NCBI RefSeq assembly: GCF_030814015.1
Contig: NZ_JAUSUL010000001.1
Location: forward strand, 1,020,001-1,084,000
DNA length: 64,000 nt
Direction of reading: 5' to 3'
Origin: Amorphus orientalis
GTDB lineage: Bacteria; Pseudomonadota; Alphaproteobacteria; Rhizobiales; Amorphaceae
The position numbers and the translations under genes are program-made. Every line of letters begins with the position of its first letter. The first letter of the stretch is position 1. Of the stretch, positions 8,276-17,155 are shown one piece after another. Below the pieces are notes generated by a model. The model was not told the origin of the DNA. It was given only the letters and a program-made list of their open reading frames with translations, and did not search any database.

Positions 8276-9565
8276 ATGCCGATTGGATTTGCTGCCGCTG
8301 TCTCCGCCCTTCTGGCCTTGAGCGTGCCCATCTTCGTGGCGCTCTGCCTGCCGGTCATCGCCTTTCTGGCGACGACCACCTCGACGCCGCCTGAGCTGGT
8401 CATCCAGCGGCTCTTTTCCGGCGTCGACAAGTTCCCGCTGATGGCGATCCCGTTCTTCATCCTGGCGGGCAACCTGATGGCGAGCGGTGGCCTTTCGCGC
8501 CGCCTGACGGATCTCGCGGTTTCCCTGGTGGGAGCCCTGCCGGGCGGTCTCGCCATGACATCGGTGGCGAGCTCCATGTTCTTCAGCGCGATCTCCGGAT
8601 CGAGCCCGGCCACCGTGGTCGCCGTCGGCAAGATCATGCTGCCGGCCATGACCGATGCCGGCTACCGCAAGCCGTTTTCCATCGGTCTCCTGATGAGCGC
8701 TGGGTCGCTCGGCATCGTCATCCCGCCCTCGATCTTCATGATCGTCTACGGCGCAGTGACCGGCGTCTCCATCGGCGCGCTTTTCCTGGCCGGTCTCGGG
8801 GCCGGGCTGATCTACGGCGCCGTCTTCATGGTGATGTCGATGATCTATGCGTGGCGCGTCGGCCTGGCGCGCGGGGCAGCCTGGTCGGTGAGCGAGATCC
8901 TGCGTAACCTCAAGGCCTCCGCCTGGGGCCTGGCGATCCCCGTCATCGTTCTCGGCGGGATCTATGGCGGACTGTTCACCCCGACCGAGGCGGCCGCCGT
9001 CACCGTGGCCTACGCGGCCTTCGTGACCATGGTGATCTACCGGGAACTCGACCTGAAAGGACTGCTGGCCGTCCTGCTGGAATCCGCGGTCACCACAGCC
9101 CAGGTGATGATCGTGGTCGCGGCGGCCTCCGCCTTCGCCTGGTATCTGACCACCTCGGGCTTCTCGGTCGCGGTGCAGACGCTGCTTTCCGACATCGGCG
9201 ACGACCCGGTGAAGGTCCTGCTGGTCATCAACGTCGTGGTGCTTCTCGCGGGAATGGTGCTCGACCCCAACTCCATCATCATCATCCTCGTGCCGTTTCT
9301 CTTCGTGCTGGCCACGAGTGCCGGGATCGACCCGGTCCATCTGGGGGTCGTCCTGTCGGTTAACGCGGCGATCGGCATGTTCACGCCGCCGTTCGGCCTC
9401 AACCTGTTCGTGGCGAGCACGCTCGGGATCACCTATCGTCAGGCGGTCATCGGCTCCGCTCCGTTCATCCTGGTGGCGCTCGTGGCGCTGGCCGTCATCA
9501 CCTACATTCCGGAGGTGAGCCTGTGGCTGCCCTCCCAGGTCTATCAGGGGATCGCCGGCAATTGA
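8276..9565 (+). CDS. TRAP transporter large permease (DctM family)
   Basis: 429-residue ion-coupled permease of the DctM family, hydrophobic in at least ten segments. It carries the family signatures FFILAGNLMASGGLSRRL, AISGSSPATVVAVGKIM and FTPTEAAAVTVAYA. ATG 8276 is used, with GGAG at 8262-8265; the frame continues upstream but only across dctQ. It moves the solute released by the receptor, normally in symport with sodium or protons. Third gene of the P-Q-M set. Confidence 0.93.
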   Translation: MPIGFAAAVSALLALSVPIFVALCLPVIAFLATTTSTPPELVIQRLFSGVDKFPLMAIPFFILAGNLMASGGLSRRLTDLAVSLVGALPGGLAMTSVASSMFFSAISGSSPATVVAVGKIMLPAMTDAGYRKPFSIGLLMSAGSLGIVIPPSIFMIVYGAVTGVSIGALFLAGLGAGLIYGAVFMVMSMIYAWRVGLARGAAWSVSEILRNLKASAWGLAIPVIVLGGIYGGLFTPTEAAAVTVAYAAFVTMVIYRELDLKGLLAVLLESAVTTAQVMIVVAAASAFAWYLTTSGFSVAVQTLLSDIGDDPVKVLLVINVVVLLAGMVLDPNSIIIILVPFLFVLATSAGIDPVHLGVVLSVNAAIGMFTPPFGLNLFVASTLGITYRQAVIGSAPFILVALVALAVITYIPEVSLWLPSQVYQGIAGN

Positions 9566-9608
9566 GCTGTCCTCGACAGATCCGGAACCAAAAACGGACC
9601 CGACCGAC

Positions 9609-11201
9609 GTGCTGAACACCCCACGCGCCTATCGCGGCATGACGACCGCGCCGCATCACCTGGCCAGCCGCGCCGGCCTCAGGATCCTGGAGGAGGGCGG
9701 CAACGCCGCGGAGGCGATGCTTGTCATGGCGGCCACCATCGCCGTCGTCTATCCGCACATGAACGCCATCGGCGGCGATGGCTTCTGGATCGCCCACGCC
9801 CCCGGCTCGGCGCCCGTCGGCATCCAGGCCTGCGGCCCCGCAGCGGGCCTGGCCACGCCTGATCATTACGCCGACCTCGGCTTTTCCGACGCCATACCCG
9901 GCCGCGGCGGACCGGCGGCTCTTACGGTTGCGGGAACGATCGGCGGCTGGCAGGAGGCCCTGGGCCTGGCGGCCGAGTGGGGCGGGCGGATGCCGCTGTC
10001 CGATCTCCTGAGCGATGCGATCCTCTACGCCCGTGAGGGAGCCGCGATCTGTTCCAGCCAGGCACGGCTCACCGCCCAGAAGCTTGGGGAGCTGAAGGAC
10101 GTCTCCGGCTTTTCCGCGGCATTTCTCGATGGAGACGACGCCCCGGACGAGGGTGCGCGCCAGACTTTCCCCGCCCTGGCCGGAACCCTGGAGCGCCTTG
10201 CCGACGCGGGGCTCGACGACTTCTATCGCGGCGATGTCGCGCGGGCGTTGGCCGCTGATCTGGAAGCAGCCGGAAGCCCGGTCCGGCTTTCCGACCTCGA
10301 GGCCTATCGGGCGCAAAGGGTCGCCCCGCTCTATCTCGCCATTGACGGAGCGCGGCTGTTCAACATGCCGCCTCCCACGCAAGGGGCAGCGTCGCTGGCC
10401 ATTCTGGGTATCCTCGACCGCCTCGGGCGCCGCGATACGTCCGGAGCCGGCTTCGTGCACGACGCCGTAGAGGCGACCAAGCAGGCCTTCCTGATGCGCG
10501 ACGCGCACGTCTTCGATCCGGCCTATATGAGCGTCACGCCCGAGAGCCTGTTGGAAGACCGGGCGATCGCCCGCATGGCCGCGGCCGTCGACCGCGAGAC
10601 GGCGGCGCCGTGGCCGCAGCCGGCTCAACCCGGCGACACCATCTGGATGGGGGCGATCGACGGCGAGGGGCGCGCCGTGTCCTTCATTCAGAGCATCTAC
10701 TGGGAATTCGGGTCCGGCGTTGTGTCTCCCCAGACCGGAGTGCTCTGGCAGAACCGCGGCATGAGCTTCTCGCTCGACCCGGTGCACCCGAACGTGCTGG
10801 CGCCCGGGCGGCTGCCGTTCCACACGCTCAATCCGGCGATGGCGCTGTTCGACGACGGACGCACGATGGCCTACGGCACCATGGGGGGCGAGGGGCAGCC
10901 TCAGACCCAGGCGGCGATCTTCGCCCGCTATGTCTGGGGCGGGGCCGGCCTCCAGCAGGCGGTGACGGCTCCACGCTGGTTGCTGGGCCGGACCTGGGGT
11001 GCCGGCGCCACCAACCTCAAGCTGGAATCGCGCTTCGAACCGGAGGTCGTCGAGGCGCTTCGGGCGGCCGGTCACGACATCGAAATCGTCGACGCCTTCT
11101 CCGACATGATGGGACACGCCGGCGCGCTCGTGCGCCATGCGGACGGTCTTCTCGAAGGCGCGAGCGATCCCCGTGCCGATGGCGCGGTTGCGGCATTCTG
11201 A
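9609..11201 (+). CDS. Gamma-glutamyltransferase-family amidohydrolase (HpxW-like)
   Basis: 530-residue Ntn-hydrolase of the gamma-glutamyltransferase family with a GTG start. Typical features are the N-terminal GGNAAEAMLVMAATIAVVYPHMNAIGGDGF block and the processing site near residue 344, where Thr in PGDTIWMGAIDGEGRAVSFI would become the new N-terminal nucleophile. No signal peptide is seen, so it should be cytoplasmic, unlike Ggt. Because the next gene encodes an HpxZ-like protein and an amidase lies upstream, the best match in context is HpxW, described in Klebsiella as an oxamate amidohydrolase. Oxamate as the substrate here is inference from context; a plain GGT-like hydrolase is the alternative. 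Confidence 0.8.
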   Translation: MLNTPRAYRGMTTAPHHLASRAGLRILEEGGNAAEAMLVMAATIAVVYPHMNAIGGDGFWIAHAPGSAPVGIQACGPAAGLATPDHYADLGFSDAIPGRGGPAALTVAGTIGGWQEALGLAAEWGGRMPLSDLLSDAILYAREGAAICSSQARLTAQKLGELKDVSGFSAAFLDGDDAPDEGARQTFPALAGTLERLADAGLDDFYRGDVARALAADLEAAGSPVRLSDLEAYRAQRVAPLYLAIDGARLFNMPPPTQGAASLAILGILDRLGRRDTSGAGFVHDAVEATKQAFLMRDAHVFDPAYMSVTPESLLEDRAIARMAAAVDRETAAPWPQPAQPGDTIWMGAIDGEGRAVSFIQSIYWEFGSGVVSPQTGVLWQNRGMSFSLDPVHPNVLAPGRLPFHTLNPAMALFDDGRTMAYGTMGGEGQPQTQAAIFARYVWGGAGLQQAVTAPRWLLGRTWGAGATNLKLESRFEPEVVEALRAAGHDIEIVDAFSDMMGHAGALVRHADGLLEGASDPRADGAVAAF

Positions 11202-11216
11202 TCAGGAGCTGGGTTC

Positions 11217-11591
11217 ATGGACGTCAATCTGCCCGACGTGAAGGCGGAGGTCGAAGCGGCCTTCGCCCGATACGAAAAGGCTCTCGTTACCAACGACGTC
11301 GACGTGCTCGACGAGCTGTTCTGGGAAAGCCCGCACACGATCCGCTATGGCGCCGGAGAAAACCTCTATGGCTATGAGGAGATCCGTGCGTTTCGGGCCG
11401 GCCGCAGCAGCAAGAACCTGGAGCGCATCCTGCACCGCACGGTGATCACCACGTTCGGCCGCGACATGGCGACGGCAATGACCCTGTTCGAGCGCGAGGG
11501 AAGCCGGACCGGGCGCCAGAGCCAGACCTGGATGCGCACGCCGGACGGCTGGAAGGTCGTTGCGGCGCATGTCAGCGTGATGGCCGGTTAG
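11217..11591 (+). CDS. HpxZ / AtzH-like protein (DUF3225, NTF2-like fold)
   Basis: 124-residue protein of the family that includes HpxZ of oxalurate catabolism and AtzH of the cyanuric-acid pathway. It shows the NTF2-like pattern: an N-terminal helix pair ([20 protein letters not shown]), then [30 protein letters not shown] and a C-terminal [20 protein letters not shown] strand. AtzH has been described as a small amidase; HpxZ has no firmly established role. It follows the HpxW-like gene by 15 bases with AGGAGC as ribosome site, so the two are surely one operon. It converges on nsrR, with a 4-base overlap of stops. Confidence 0.85.
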   Translation: MDVNLPDVKAEVEAAFARYEKALVTNDVDVLDELFWESPHTIRYGAGENLYGYEEIRAFRAGRSSKNLERILHRTVITTFGRDMATAMTLFEREGSRTGRQSQTWMRTPDGWKVVAAHVSVMAG

Positions 11592-12058
11592 GACCTGCTG
11601 GCACAGAAGTCGGGCCCGCGGGCGGCGCGACCAAGCGCGTGCGGCTGGGTGAAGGCCTCGGCAGTCAGGGCGATGTCGGCAAGGGTGTAGGCATCCAGCG
11701 TCTGAACGAAGGCCTCAAGCGCGCGATTGAGAACCTGCGGCAGACGGCAGCAACCGGTGATGACGCACTGGTTGCCGGTCTCGAAACACTCGACCAGCGC
11801 AAAATCCGGTTCGGTCGCCCGTATCACCTCGCCGAGGTTGATGGCCTCCGGAGGCCGGGCGAGGGCAAAGCCGCCCGAGCGGCCGCGAACCCCCTTGAGA
11901 TAGCCGGTCCTGGTCAGGACGTTCACGACCTTCATCAGGTGCGCGCGTGAGATCCCGTAGGTCTTCGCCGTTTCCTCGATGGTGACGAGCCGGTCGCCAG
12001 CCGCGGCTGAGTACATGAGCACCCGAAGCGCATAGTCGGAAAAGCGGGTCAGCCGCAT
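11588..12058 (-). CDS. nsrR: Rrf2-family nitric-oxide-sensing repressor NsrR
   Basis: 156-residue transcriptional regulator with an N-terminal winged helix ([22 protein letters not shown]-reading helix around residues 36-46) and the Fe-S ligand set Cys91, Cys98 and Cys103/104 in [16 protein letters not shown], the NsrR spacing. NsrR holds an iron-sulphur cluster that is destroyed by nitric oxide, lifting repression of NO-detoxifying genes. It is divergent from the truncated globin at 12401, the expected target. The 340-base gap between them is the likely site of control. IscR or RirA are less likely given the cysteine spacing and the C-terminal length. Confidence 0.87.
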   Translation of the reverse strand: MRLTRFSDYALRVLMYSAAAGDRLVTIEETAKTYGISRAHLMKVVNVLTRTGYLKGVRGRSGGFALARPPEAINLGEVIRATEPDFALVECFETGNQCVITGCCRLPQVLNRALEAFVQTLDAYTLADIALTAEAFTQPHALGRAARGPDFCASRS

Positions 12059-12400
12059 GGTCTGGGTCGTTCTCCGAAAAGACGGTGGCCGGATCGGCTG
12101 GCCTCCGGCGGAGGTGGTTCGCGCGGGCAGGCACCGGCCAATTTCATGCAGTCTAGATGACTCATAATATGCCGTTCAAGAACGTGCCGGTCGGTGCGTG
12201 GTGGAGGAATAGCCGGGCCAGCCGCGGATTTTGACCGCGGTTCCGGTGCGACCGATCGACCGGAGGCCATCGTGCCGGTTGCGTCGACAGTGTCGCCCTA
12301 TAACATATATGAAGAATATCTCTTTATGGGCCGTATGCCGGCGATCGGTCGTGGCGTCCGGCCCACCGCCCAGACGGTGGTTGAAGTGGTGAAGGACATG
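12059..12400. other. Divergent nsrR / globin intergenic region
   Basis: 342 bases without a convincing gene. It must hold the promoters of nsrR and the globin. The only striking part is a short AT-rich tract at 12299-12327. The globin frame is open upstream to 12194, but that stretch lacks globin similarity and a ribosome site. Confidence 0.6.
12299..12327 (+). promoter_or_regulatory. AT-rich promoter / possible NsrR site before the globin
   Basis: A 29-base AT-rich tract (beginning TATAACATATATGAAGAAT) in otherwise GC-rich DNA, about 75-100 bases before the globin start. Its partial symmetry around GAAG resembles Rrf2-type sites only loosely; I cannot show a real NsrR motif. Probably the globin promoter. 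Confidence 0.35.
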
Positions 12401-12871
12401 ATGGATCCGAGGGAGCGCCGGGCGCGGATCACAGCAGAGATCGTAACCCGGACCGGGATCGATGAAGATCTGATCGAGCGTGTGGTGCGGACCTTCTATG
12501 CGAAGATCCGCAAGGACGACGTTCTTGGCCCGGTGTTTGACGCGCGCATTTCCGACTGGGAGCCGCATCTTCAGCGCATGTGTGCGTTCTGGTCGTCCGT
12601 GGCCCTGTTGTCGGGACGATACAGCGGCCGTCCGATGGAAAAGCATCTGGCGTTACCCGTCGATGCTGATCATTTCGATCGGTGGCTGGCACTGTTCGAG
12701 GAGACGGTGCACGAGGTCTGTACGCCCGCGGCGGCGGAACACTTCGTGGAACGGGCACGCAACATCGCCCAGAGTCTGGAGCTGGGTATTGCCGGACAGA
12801 ACGGTGTGCTGCTGATGAAGGGCGAGCGTTATCGGACGCGCCCGTCGGATCAGCCGGACGCAGTGCAATGA
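12401..12871 (+). CDS. Truncated haemoglobin (group III-like)
   Basis: 156-residue globin. Group-III-like features are the start IVTRTGIDEDLIERVVRTFYAKIRKDDVLGPVFDARI, the FWSSVALLSGRYSGRPMEKHLALP block in which the histidine (about residue 75) would be the proximal haem ligand, and DHFDRWLALFEETVHE. Such globins bind oxygen and nitric oxide and often act in NO detoxification or microaerobic metabolism. Divergence from nsrR supports an NO-related role. Start 12401 (adjacent to ATG 12398) follows GAAGG; an earlier start at 12194 would add residues without similarity. The TGA overlaps an ATG at 12868. Confidence 0.82.
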   Translation: MDPRERRARITAEIVTRTGIDEDLIERVVRTFYAKIRKDDVLGPVFDARISDWEPHLQRMCAFWSSVALLSGRYSGRPMEKHLALPVDADHFDRWLALFEETVHEVCTPAAAEHFVERARNIAQSLELGIAGQNGVLLMKGERYRTRPSDQPDAVQ

Positions 12872-13098
12872 CGGCCGCCGACAATGACGACGAGACCGCG
12901 CCGACCGGCTACGCGTCACCACCCTGTTTGCTACACGAAATCGACCCGGCCTATAGCGGCCTTGCTGGTGACGCCCCGCCGGCGGTGAGGGACGCACGCC
13001 ACGATACCAGATCCCCAGGTCAAGCCTCCAAGCCAGTCGGTCAGCTTTATGGGACCAGGCCACGTCGTATCCGGGCAGAGGATCCGGACGGGACGTAG
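12868..13098 (+). pseudogene. Remnant of a small protein with the SPPC-HE-DPAY motif
   Basis: A 76-codon frame starts with an ATG overlapping the globin stop (ATGA). Its first ~34 residues, including ASPPCLLHEIDPAYSGL, look like a conserved alphaproteobacterial N-terminus that I have seen on small cytoplasmic proteins, in similar context. From about codon 35 the sequence turns into Arg/Pro-rich text with no protein character and runs to a stop just before tetR. I read this as a decayed gene once coupled to the globin, though a very short functional peptide cannot be excluded. Confidence 0.4.
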
Positions 13099-13103
13099 CA
13101 GGG

Positions 13104-13727
13104 CTATTTCTCGGTGAAGATCCCGTTGGTCGCGATCGCCACCAGAATGTTGGAAAGATCGCCGATGGTCAGAGACGCGGAAGGGCGGTACCAGGTGGAC
13201 GGAGAGTTGCACATCCCGAGGATCGCGTAGGCAACAACCTTCGCATCGAACGATCCGGGAATCTCGCCAGTCTTCTGGCCTTCCTGAATCAGGCTCACCC
13301 AGTTGCGCTGATAGTGCCGCCAGATGTTGAGCATCTCGACGAGCCGCGCGTCCTGTTTGGCCCTCCGCATGCGCCGGACCGCCACGACCATATCCGTATA
13401 GTTCGGATTGAAGCGGTGAAGATGGTTCTCCACCGCGAGGACGAGTTTTTCCCGCACCGAGATGTCCAGGCCGAGGATACGCTGCAGCCCGGAATCCAGA
13501 GAGATGCTCTCCGGCTTGATGATCTCGATCAGAATGTCGACCTTGTCGGAGAAGTAATAGTATATCGACTCTCGGGTGACGCCGCATTCGGCGGCGATTT
13601 CTTCGATCGATGTATGCGCGACGCCCTGCTCCTCGAACAGTTCGGCGGCCCGCCGGACGATCAGCTCGCGGCGCGGCGAATTGCGCCGGCTCGCGCGGGG
13701 TTTGCGCACGGTCGAGACATTAGACAT
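13104..13727 (-). CDS. TetR-family transcriptional regulator
   Basis: 207-residue regulator. The N-terminal helix-turn-helix is clear: RRELIVRRAAELFEEQGVAHTSIEEIAAECGVTRESIYYYFSDKVDIL, about residues 19-67. The C-terminal ligand domain is of the large TetR_C class found in acyl-CoA/aromatic regulators, but its effector cannot be read; an acyl-CoA is likely (inference). It is the last gene of a seven-gene minus-strand operon; its start overlaps the end of the ferredoxin oxidoreductase gene by 8 bases. The best operator candidates are the related TTTAC-N6-GTAA elements at 22743 and 23867, which would make it autoregulatory and control both arms of the locus. Confidence 0.9.
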   Translation of the reverse strand: MSNVSTVRKPRASRRNSPRRELIVRRAAELFEEQGVAHTSIEEIAAECGVTRESIYYYFSDKVDILIEIIKPESISLDSGLQRILGLDISVREKLVLAVENHLHRFNPNYTDMVVAVRRMRRAKQDARLVEMLNIWRHYQRNWVSLIQEGQKTGEIPGSFDAKVVAYAILGMCNSPSTWYRPSASLTIGDLSNILVAIATNGIFTEK

Positions 13728-16700
13728 GGGCAGCGTCCACGGGCGTCTTCGTTTCCATCACGTTCATCAACCGATTCGTCTTCTCCCGGTAGCGCTCGAT
13801 GCTCTTCCGCTTGACCGGGCCGAACCCCTTTATGTCCTGTGGCAGCTCGAGGATGCGGGCCGCCGCATCCGTGTCGAGGTCCGCCGAGAGCCGCTGCGCA
13901 ACCTGGAAAATGGTTTCCTCGAATTCGGCGATCAGCGCGCGCTCTTCCCGCCGCTCGTGCATATAGCCGAACGGATCCAGCGCCGTCCCGCGCAGAAAGC
14001 GCAGTCTCGCCAGAGCGGAAAAGAGGGGGCGGATCCAGGGTCCGAACGTGATCTTGCGGGGTCTGCCGGTCGCAGGGTCGGTGCGGGTGAGAAAGGGTGG
14101 TGCGAGATGATACGCGACTCGCAGCTCGCCATCGAACAGAGAAGTCAGGCGCCGATCGAGCCTGCCATCCGAGTGCAGCCGCGCGACCTCGTATTCGTCC
14201 TTGTAGGTCATCAGACGGAACAGCGACCGGCCTGCCAGGCGGGCGAGGGCTCCATCGCCACCCATTCGTTGCTCTGCCTGGCGTAATGGTTCGAGCGTCC
14301 GCTCGAAGCGCCGCGCCCACCGCGCGCTTTGGTAGGCCCGGAGTTCGGACAGCATTGCGTCATGATCGAGACGCTGTGGGTGGCGCGCCGCCGGCTCGGC
14401 CGTCGCCGGCTCGGCGGCAAAGCGGCGCCCGGCCTCGAAGGCTCGGGTGTTCATCCCCACGGCTGCGCCGTTGATCTCGATGGCCCGGGTGATCGACGTT
14501 CGCTGCAGCGGTATGAGGCCGCACTGCCAGGCGAAACCCAACAGGATCATGTTCTTGGCGATCCCGTCCCCGAACCTGTCAACGGCCAGGCTTTCGGCGC
14601 CCAGGGCGTAGAGGCGGGCGGACAGAGCTTCGAGTTCCCGGACGCGGGCGGTTCCGTCCGGCTCCGCGTTTCCGTCGAACACGAAAGACATCGTCGGCAT
14701 GATGTCGGAGTTCGCCACCACGTGGGTGCGGTCCTGAGAGAGCATGACCTTCGTGGACGCGGCACTCGCCACCACAAGATCGGTGGCGAGCAACAGGTCG
14801 GCGCTCTCCGGCGGGATCCGCGCGGCCATTGGCTCGTCCATGGCCGCGATACGCACATGGCAGGTGACCGCGCCGTTCTTCTGGGCGAGCCCGGCCATGT
14901 CGAGGGTCGTGGCGGTCAACCCCTCCAGGTGGGCGGCCATCGACAGGATCTGCGAGACCGTCACCACGCCGGTTCCGCCCACTCCGGGGATCACGATGTT
15001 GACCGGGGCGTCGGGTACCGGGATCACGGGCTCGGCGGGCGCGCCGTCCTCCTCCAAGAGGCCGGTCGGCTTCCGCGATTTCAGCGAGGAGACGCCGGCA
15101 ACCGTCACGAAGCTCGGGCAGAATCCTTTGAGGCAGGACGTGTCGACGTTGCACGATGACTGGTTGATCTGGCGCTTTCTGCCCAGCGGGGTCTCGAGCG
15201 GCTCGATCGCGATGCAGCCCGACTGGACGTGACAATCGCCGCACCCCTCGCAGACGCGCTCGTCGATGACGACGCGGACATCCGGTTGCTGCTCCAGTCC
15301 GCGCTTTCGCCGCCGTCGCAATTCCGTGGCGCAGGTCTGTGCGTAGAGGAGAACGGTGACGCCCGGAATCTCCCGGAGGTCGCGCTGAACGCGGTCCATC
15401 TCGCGCCGATCGAGAACCTCGACGGCATCCGGCAGGCCGGACCGTCCGGAGAACCGGGTCACGTCGTCCGTCACCAGGACGACCTTGCGGACGCCTTCGG
15501 CAAGGACCTGGCTTGCCATCTGCTGCGGCGTCAGCTCGCCTTCAACCGGCTGGCCGCCCGTCATGGCGACGGCATCGTTGTAGAGCAGCTTGAAAGTGAT
15601 GTTCGCGTTGGCCGCGACGGCCGCCCGGATGTTGAGCGAAGCGGAATGCGCATAGGTGCCGTCGCCCAGATTCTGAAAGCGGTGGCGCTCTTCGGTAAAG
15701 GGCGCCTGGCCGATCCAGTGCATGCCTTCGCCGCCCATGTGCGTCATCGACGCGATCTGACGGTCCGGAAGCCAGCTCGCCATGCCGTGGCAGCCGATAC
15801 CGGCCATGGCGAGGCTTCCTTCCGGAACCTTCGTGGAGGTGTTGTGAGGGCAACCGGCACAGAAATAGGGCGGCCGCTCCGGTGCCCCCGCGGGTTGCCT
15901 GGCCTCCAGGGATGCGCGAAGCGCCGATACGCGCTCTCCCAATGACGCGTGATCGGGGCACAGCGCCGACAGGCGGTCGCCGATGATCAAGGCGAGACGG
16001 GCAACGTCGAGGACGCCGCACTCCGAAACGAGCGCCTCTCCGGCCTCGTCGCGCTTGCCCACGAGCTTCGGCGCGCTGGGATCTCCATAATAGATGCGGG
16101 CGATCTGATCCTCGACGACCGGTCGCTTCTCTTCGACCACGAGGAGCGTCTCGTGGCCGAAAGCAAACCGCCTGAGCCCGTCCTCTGACAGGGGCCAGGT
16201 GAGCCCCGGCTTGTAGAGTCCGAGGCCCATGTCTGCGGCGTCGCCGGGCGAGAGGTGCAGAAGCCGGAGAGCATCGACGACGTCGAGGACCGCCTTGCCG
16301 GGTGCGACGATGCCCAGTCGGGGCGTCCGGGCACGAAACAGTGTCGTGTCGAAGGCCCCGGAGGCTGCGAACCGCGCGACCGCTTGCCTGCGCCCGCCGG
16401 CGAGCCGGGCCTCCATCGCCGCCGGCGGATCCGGCCATCGGATGTGGAGATCGTCCGGTTCGCCAAGGTCGGGAAGCCGGAGCGCGTCGGGCGTGATGTC
16501 GACCGAGGCCGAGCCCTCGATGACTTCGGTAAGGGCGGTCATGCCGACCCACAGCCCTGAATATCGCGACAGAGCGTATCCCAGGATGGCGAACCGGTAG
16601 ATCTCGGCCACGCTCGCAGGAGACAGCACCGGGATCCGGGCGGCGATGAAGTCATGCTCCGACTGGTGCGCCAGCGTCGATGACGAGGCGCCGTGGTCGT

Positions 16701-17148
16701 CTCCGGCAATGGCCAGCACGCCGCCAAGCCGGCTCGTGCCGGCGGCATTGGCGTGCTTGAGGGCGTCCATCGAGCGGTCCACGCCGGGGCCCTTGCCGTA
16801 CCAGAGGCCCAGCACGCCATCGACGGTCCGACGGGGGTTGAGCGCTGTCAGTTGCGAGCCCCAGACGGAGGTGGCGGCGAGGTCCTCGTTCAGGCCGGGC
16901 TCGAAGACGATACCGTGGTCGCCAAGCAGGTCGGCGGACTGCCAGAGCTCGTGGTCGAGGCCACCGAGGGGGGAGCCGCGATAGCCGGACACGAAGGCCC
17001 CCGTGTGCCGTCCGGCTCCGGTGTCCCGGCGGCGCTGATCGATCAGGGCGCGAACCAGCGCCTGCGTGCCCGTCAGGTGAACGCGCCCGGCCTCTCGGGT
17101 GAACCGTTCTTCGATCGGCGTCTTTGGGTCCGGATCGGGGTGCGTCAT
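13720..17148 (-). CDS. Indolepyruvate ferredoxin oxidoreductase, fused alpha-beta type
   Basis: 1142-residue oxidoreductase that converts an aryl-pyruvate or other 2-oxoacid to its acyl-CoA and passes electrons to ferredoxin or a similar carrier. Order of domains: N-terminal pyrimidine-binding domain (LTGTQALVRALIDQRRRD, GYRGSPLGGLDHELW), TPP domain with GIGCHGMASWLPD and LLYNDAVAMTGGQPV, a cysteine cluster near residue 630 (CEGCGDCHVQSGC, then CNVDTSCLKGFCP), and the gamma domain from about 710 (NIVIPGVGGTGVVTVSQIL). This fused form is usual in alphaproteobacteria. It starts 7 bases after dctM. With a CoA ligase, thiolase and hydratases in the same locus, it probably feeds an aryl-acyl-CoA into the pathway (inference). 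Confidence 0.92.
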   Translation of the reverse strand: MTHPDPDPKTPIEERFTREAGRVHLTGTQALVRALIDQRRRDTGAGRHTGAFVSGYRGSPLGGLDHELWQSADLLGDHGIVFEPGLNEDLAATSVWGSQLTALNPRRTVDGVLGLWYGKGPGVDRSMDALKHANAAGTSRLGGVLAIAGDDHGASSSTLAHQSEHDFIAARIPVLSPASVAEIYRFAILGYALSRYSGLWVGMTALTEVIEGSASVDITPDALRLPDLGEPDDLHIRWPDPPAAMEARLAGGRRQAVARFAASGAFDTTLFRARTPRLGIVAPGKAVLDVVDALRLLHLSPGDAADMGLGLYKPGLTWPLSEDGLRRFAFGHETLLVVEEKRPVVEDQIARIYYGDPSAPKLVGKRDEAGEALVSECGVLDVARLALIIGDRLSALCPDHASLGERVSALRASLEARQPAGAPERPPYFCAGCPHNTSTKVPEGSLAMAGIGCHGMASWLPDRQIASMTHMGGEGMHWIGQAPFTEERHRFQNLGDGTYAHSASLNIRAAVAANANITFKLLYNDAVAMTGGQPVEGELTPQQMASQVLAEGVRKVVLVTDDVTRFSGRSGLPDAVEVLDRREMDRVQRDLREIPGVTVLLYAQTCATELRRRRKRGLEQQPDVRVVIDERVCEGCGDCHVQSGCIAIEPLETPLGRKRQINQSSCNVDTSCLKGFCPSFVTVAGVSSLKSRKPTGLLEEDGAPAEPVIPVPDAPVNIVIPGVGGTGVVTVSQILSMAAHLEGLTATTLDMAGLAQKNGAVTCHVRIAAMDEPMAARIPPESADLLLATDLVVASAASTKVMLSQDRTHVVANSDIMPTMSFVFDGNAEPDGTARVRELEALSARLYALGAESLAVDRFGDGIAKNMILLGFAWQCGLIPLQRTSITRAIEINGAAVGMNTRAFEAGRRFAAEPATAEPAARHPQRLDHDAMLSELRAYQSARWARRFERTLEPLRQAEQRMGGDGALARLAGRSLFRLMTYKDEYEVARLHSDGRLDRRLTSLFDGELRVAYHLAPPFLTRTDPATGRPRKITFGPWIRPLFSALARLRFLRGTALDPFGYMHERREERALIAEFEETIFQVAQRLSADLDTDAAARILELPQDIKGFGPVKRKSIERYREKTNRLMNVMETKTPVDAAHV

Positions 17149-17155
17149 GGGGGCA

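Noticed and set aside
12151-12185. Possible NsrR binding site near the nsrR start (TAGATGACTCATAATATG)
   Set aside because: Only one half resembles the known enterobacterial motif; without a profile scan I cannot support it.
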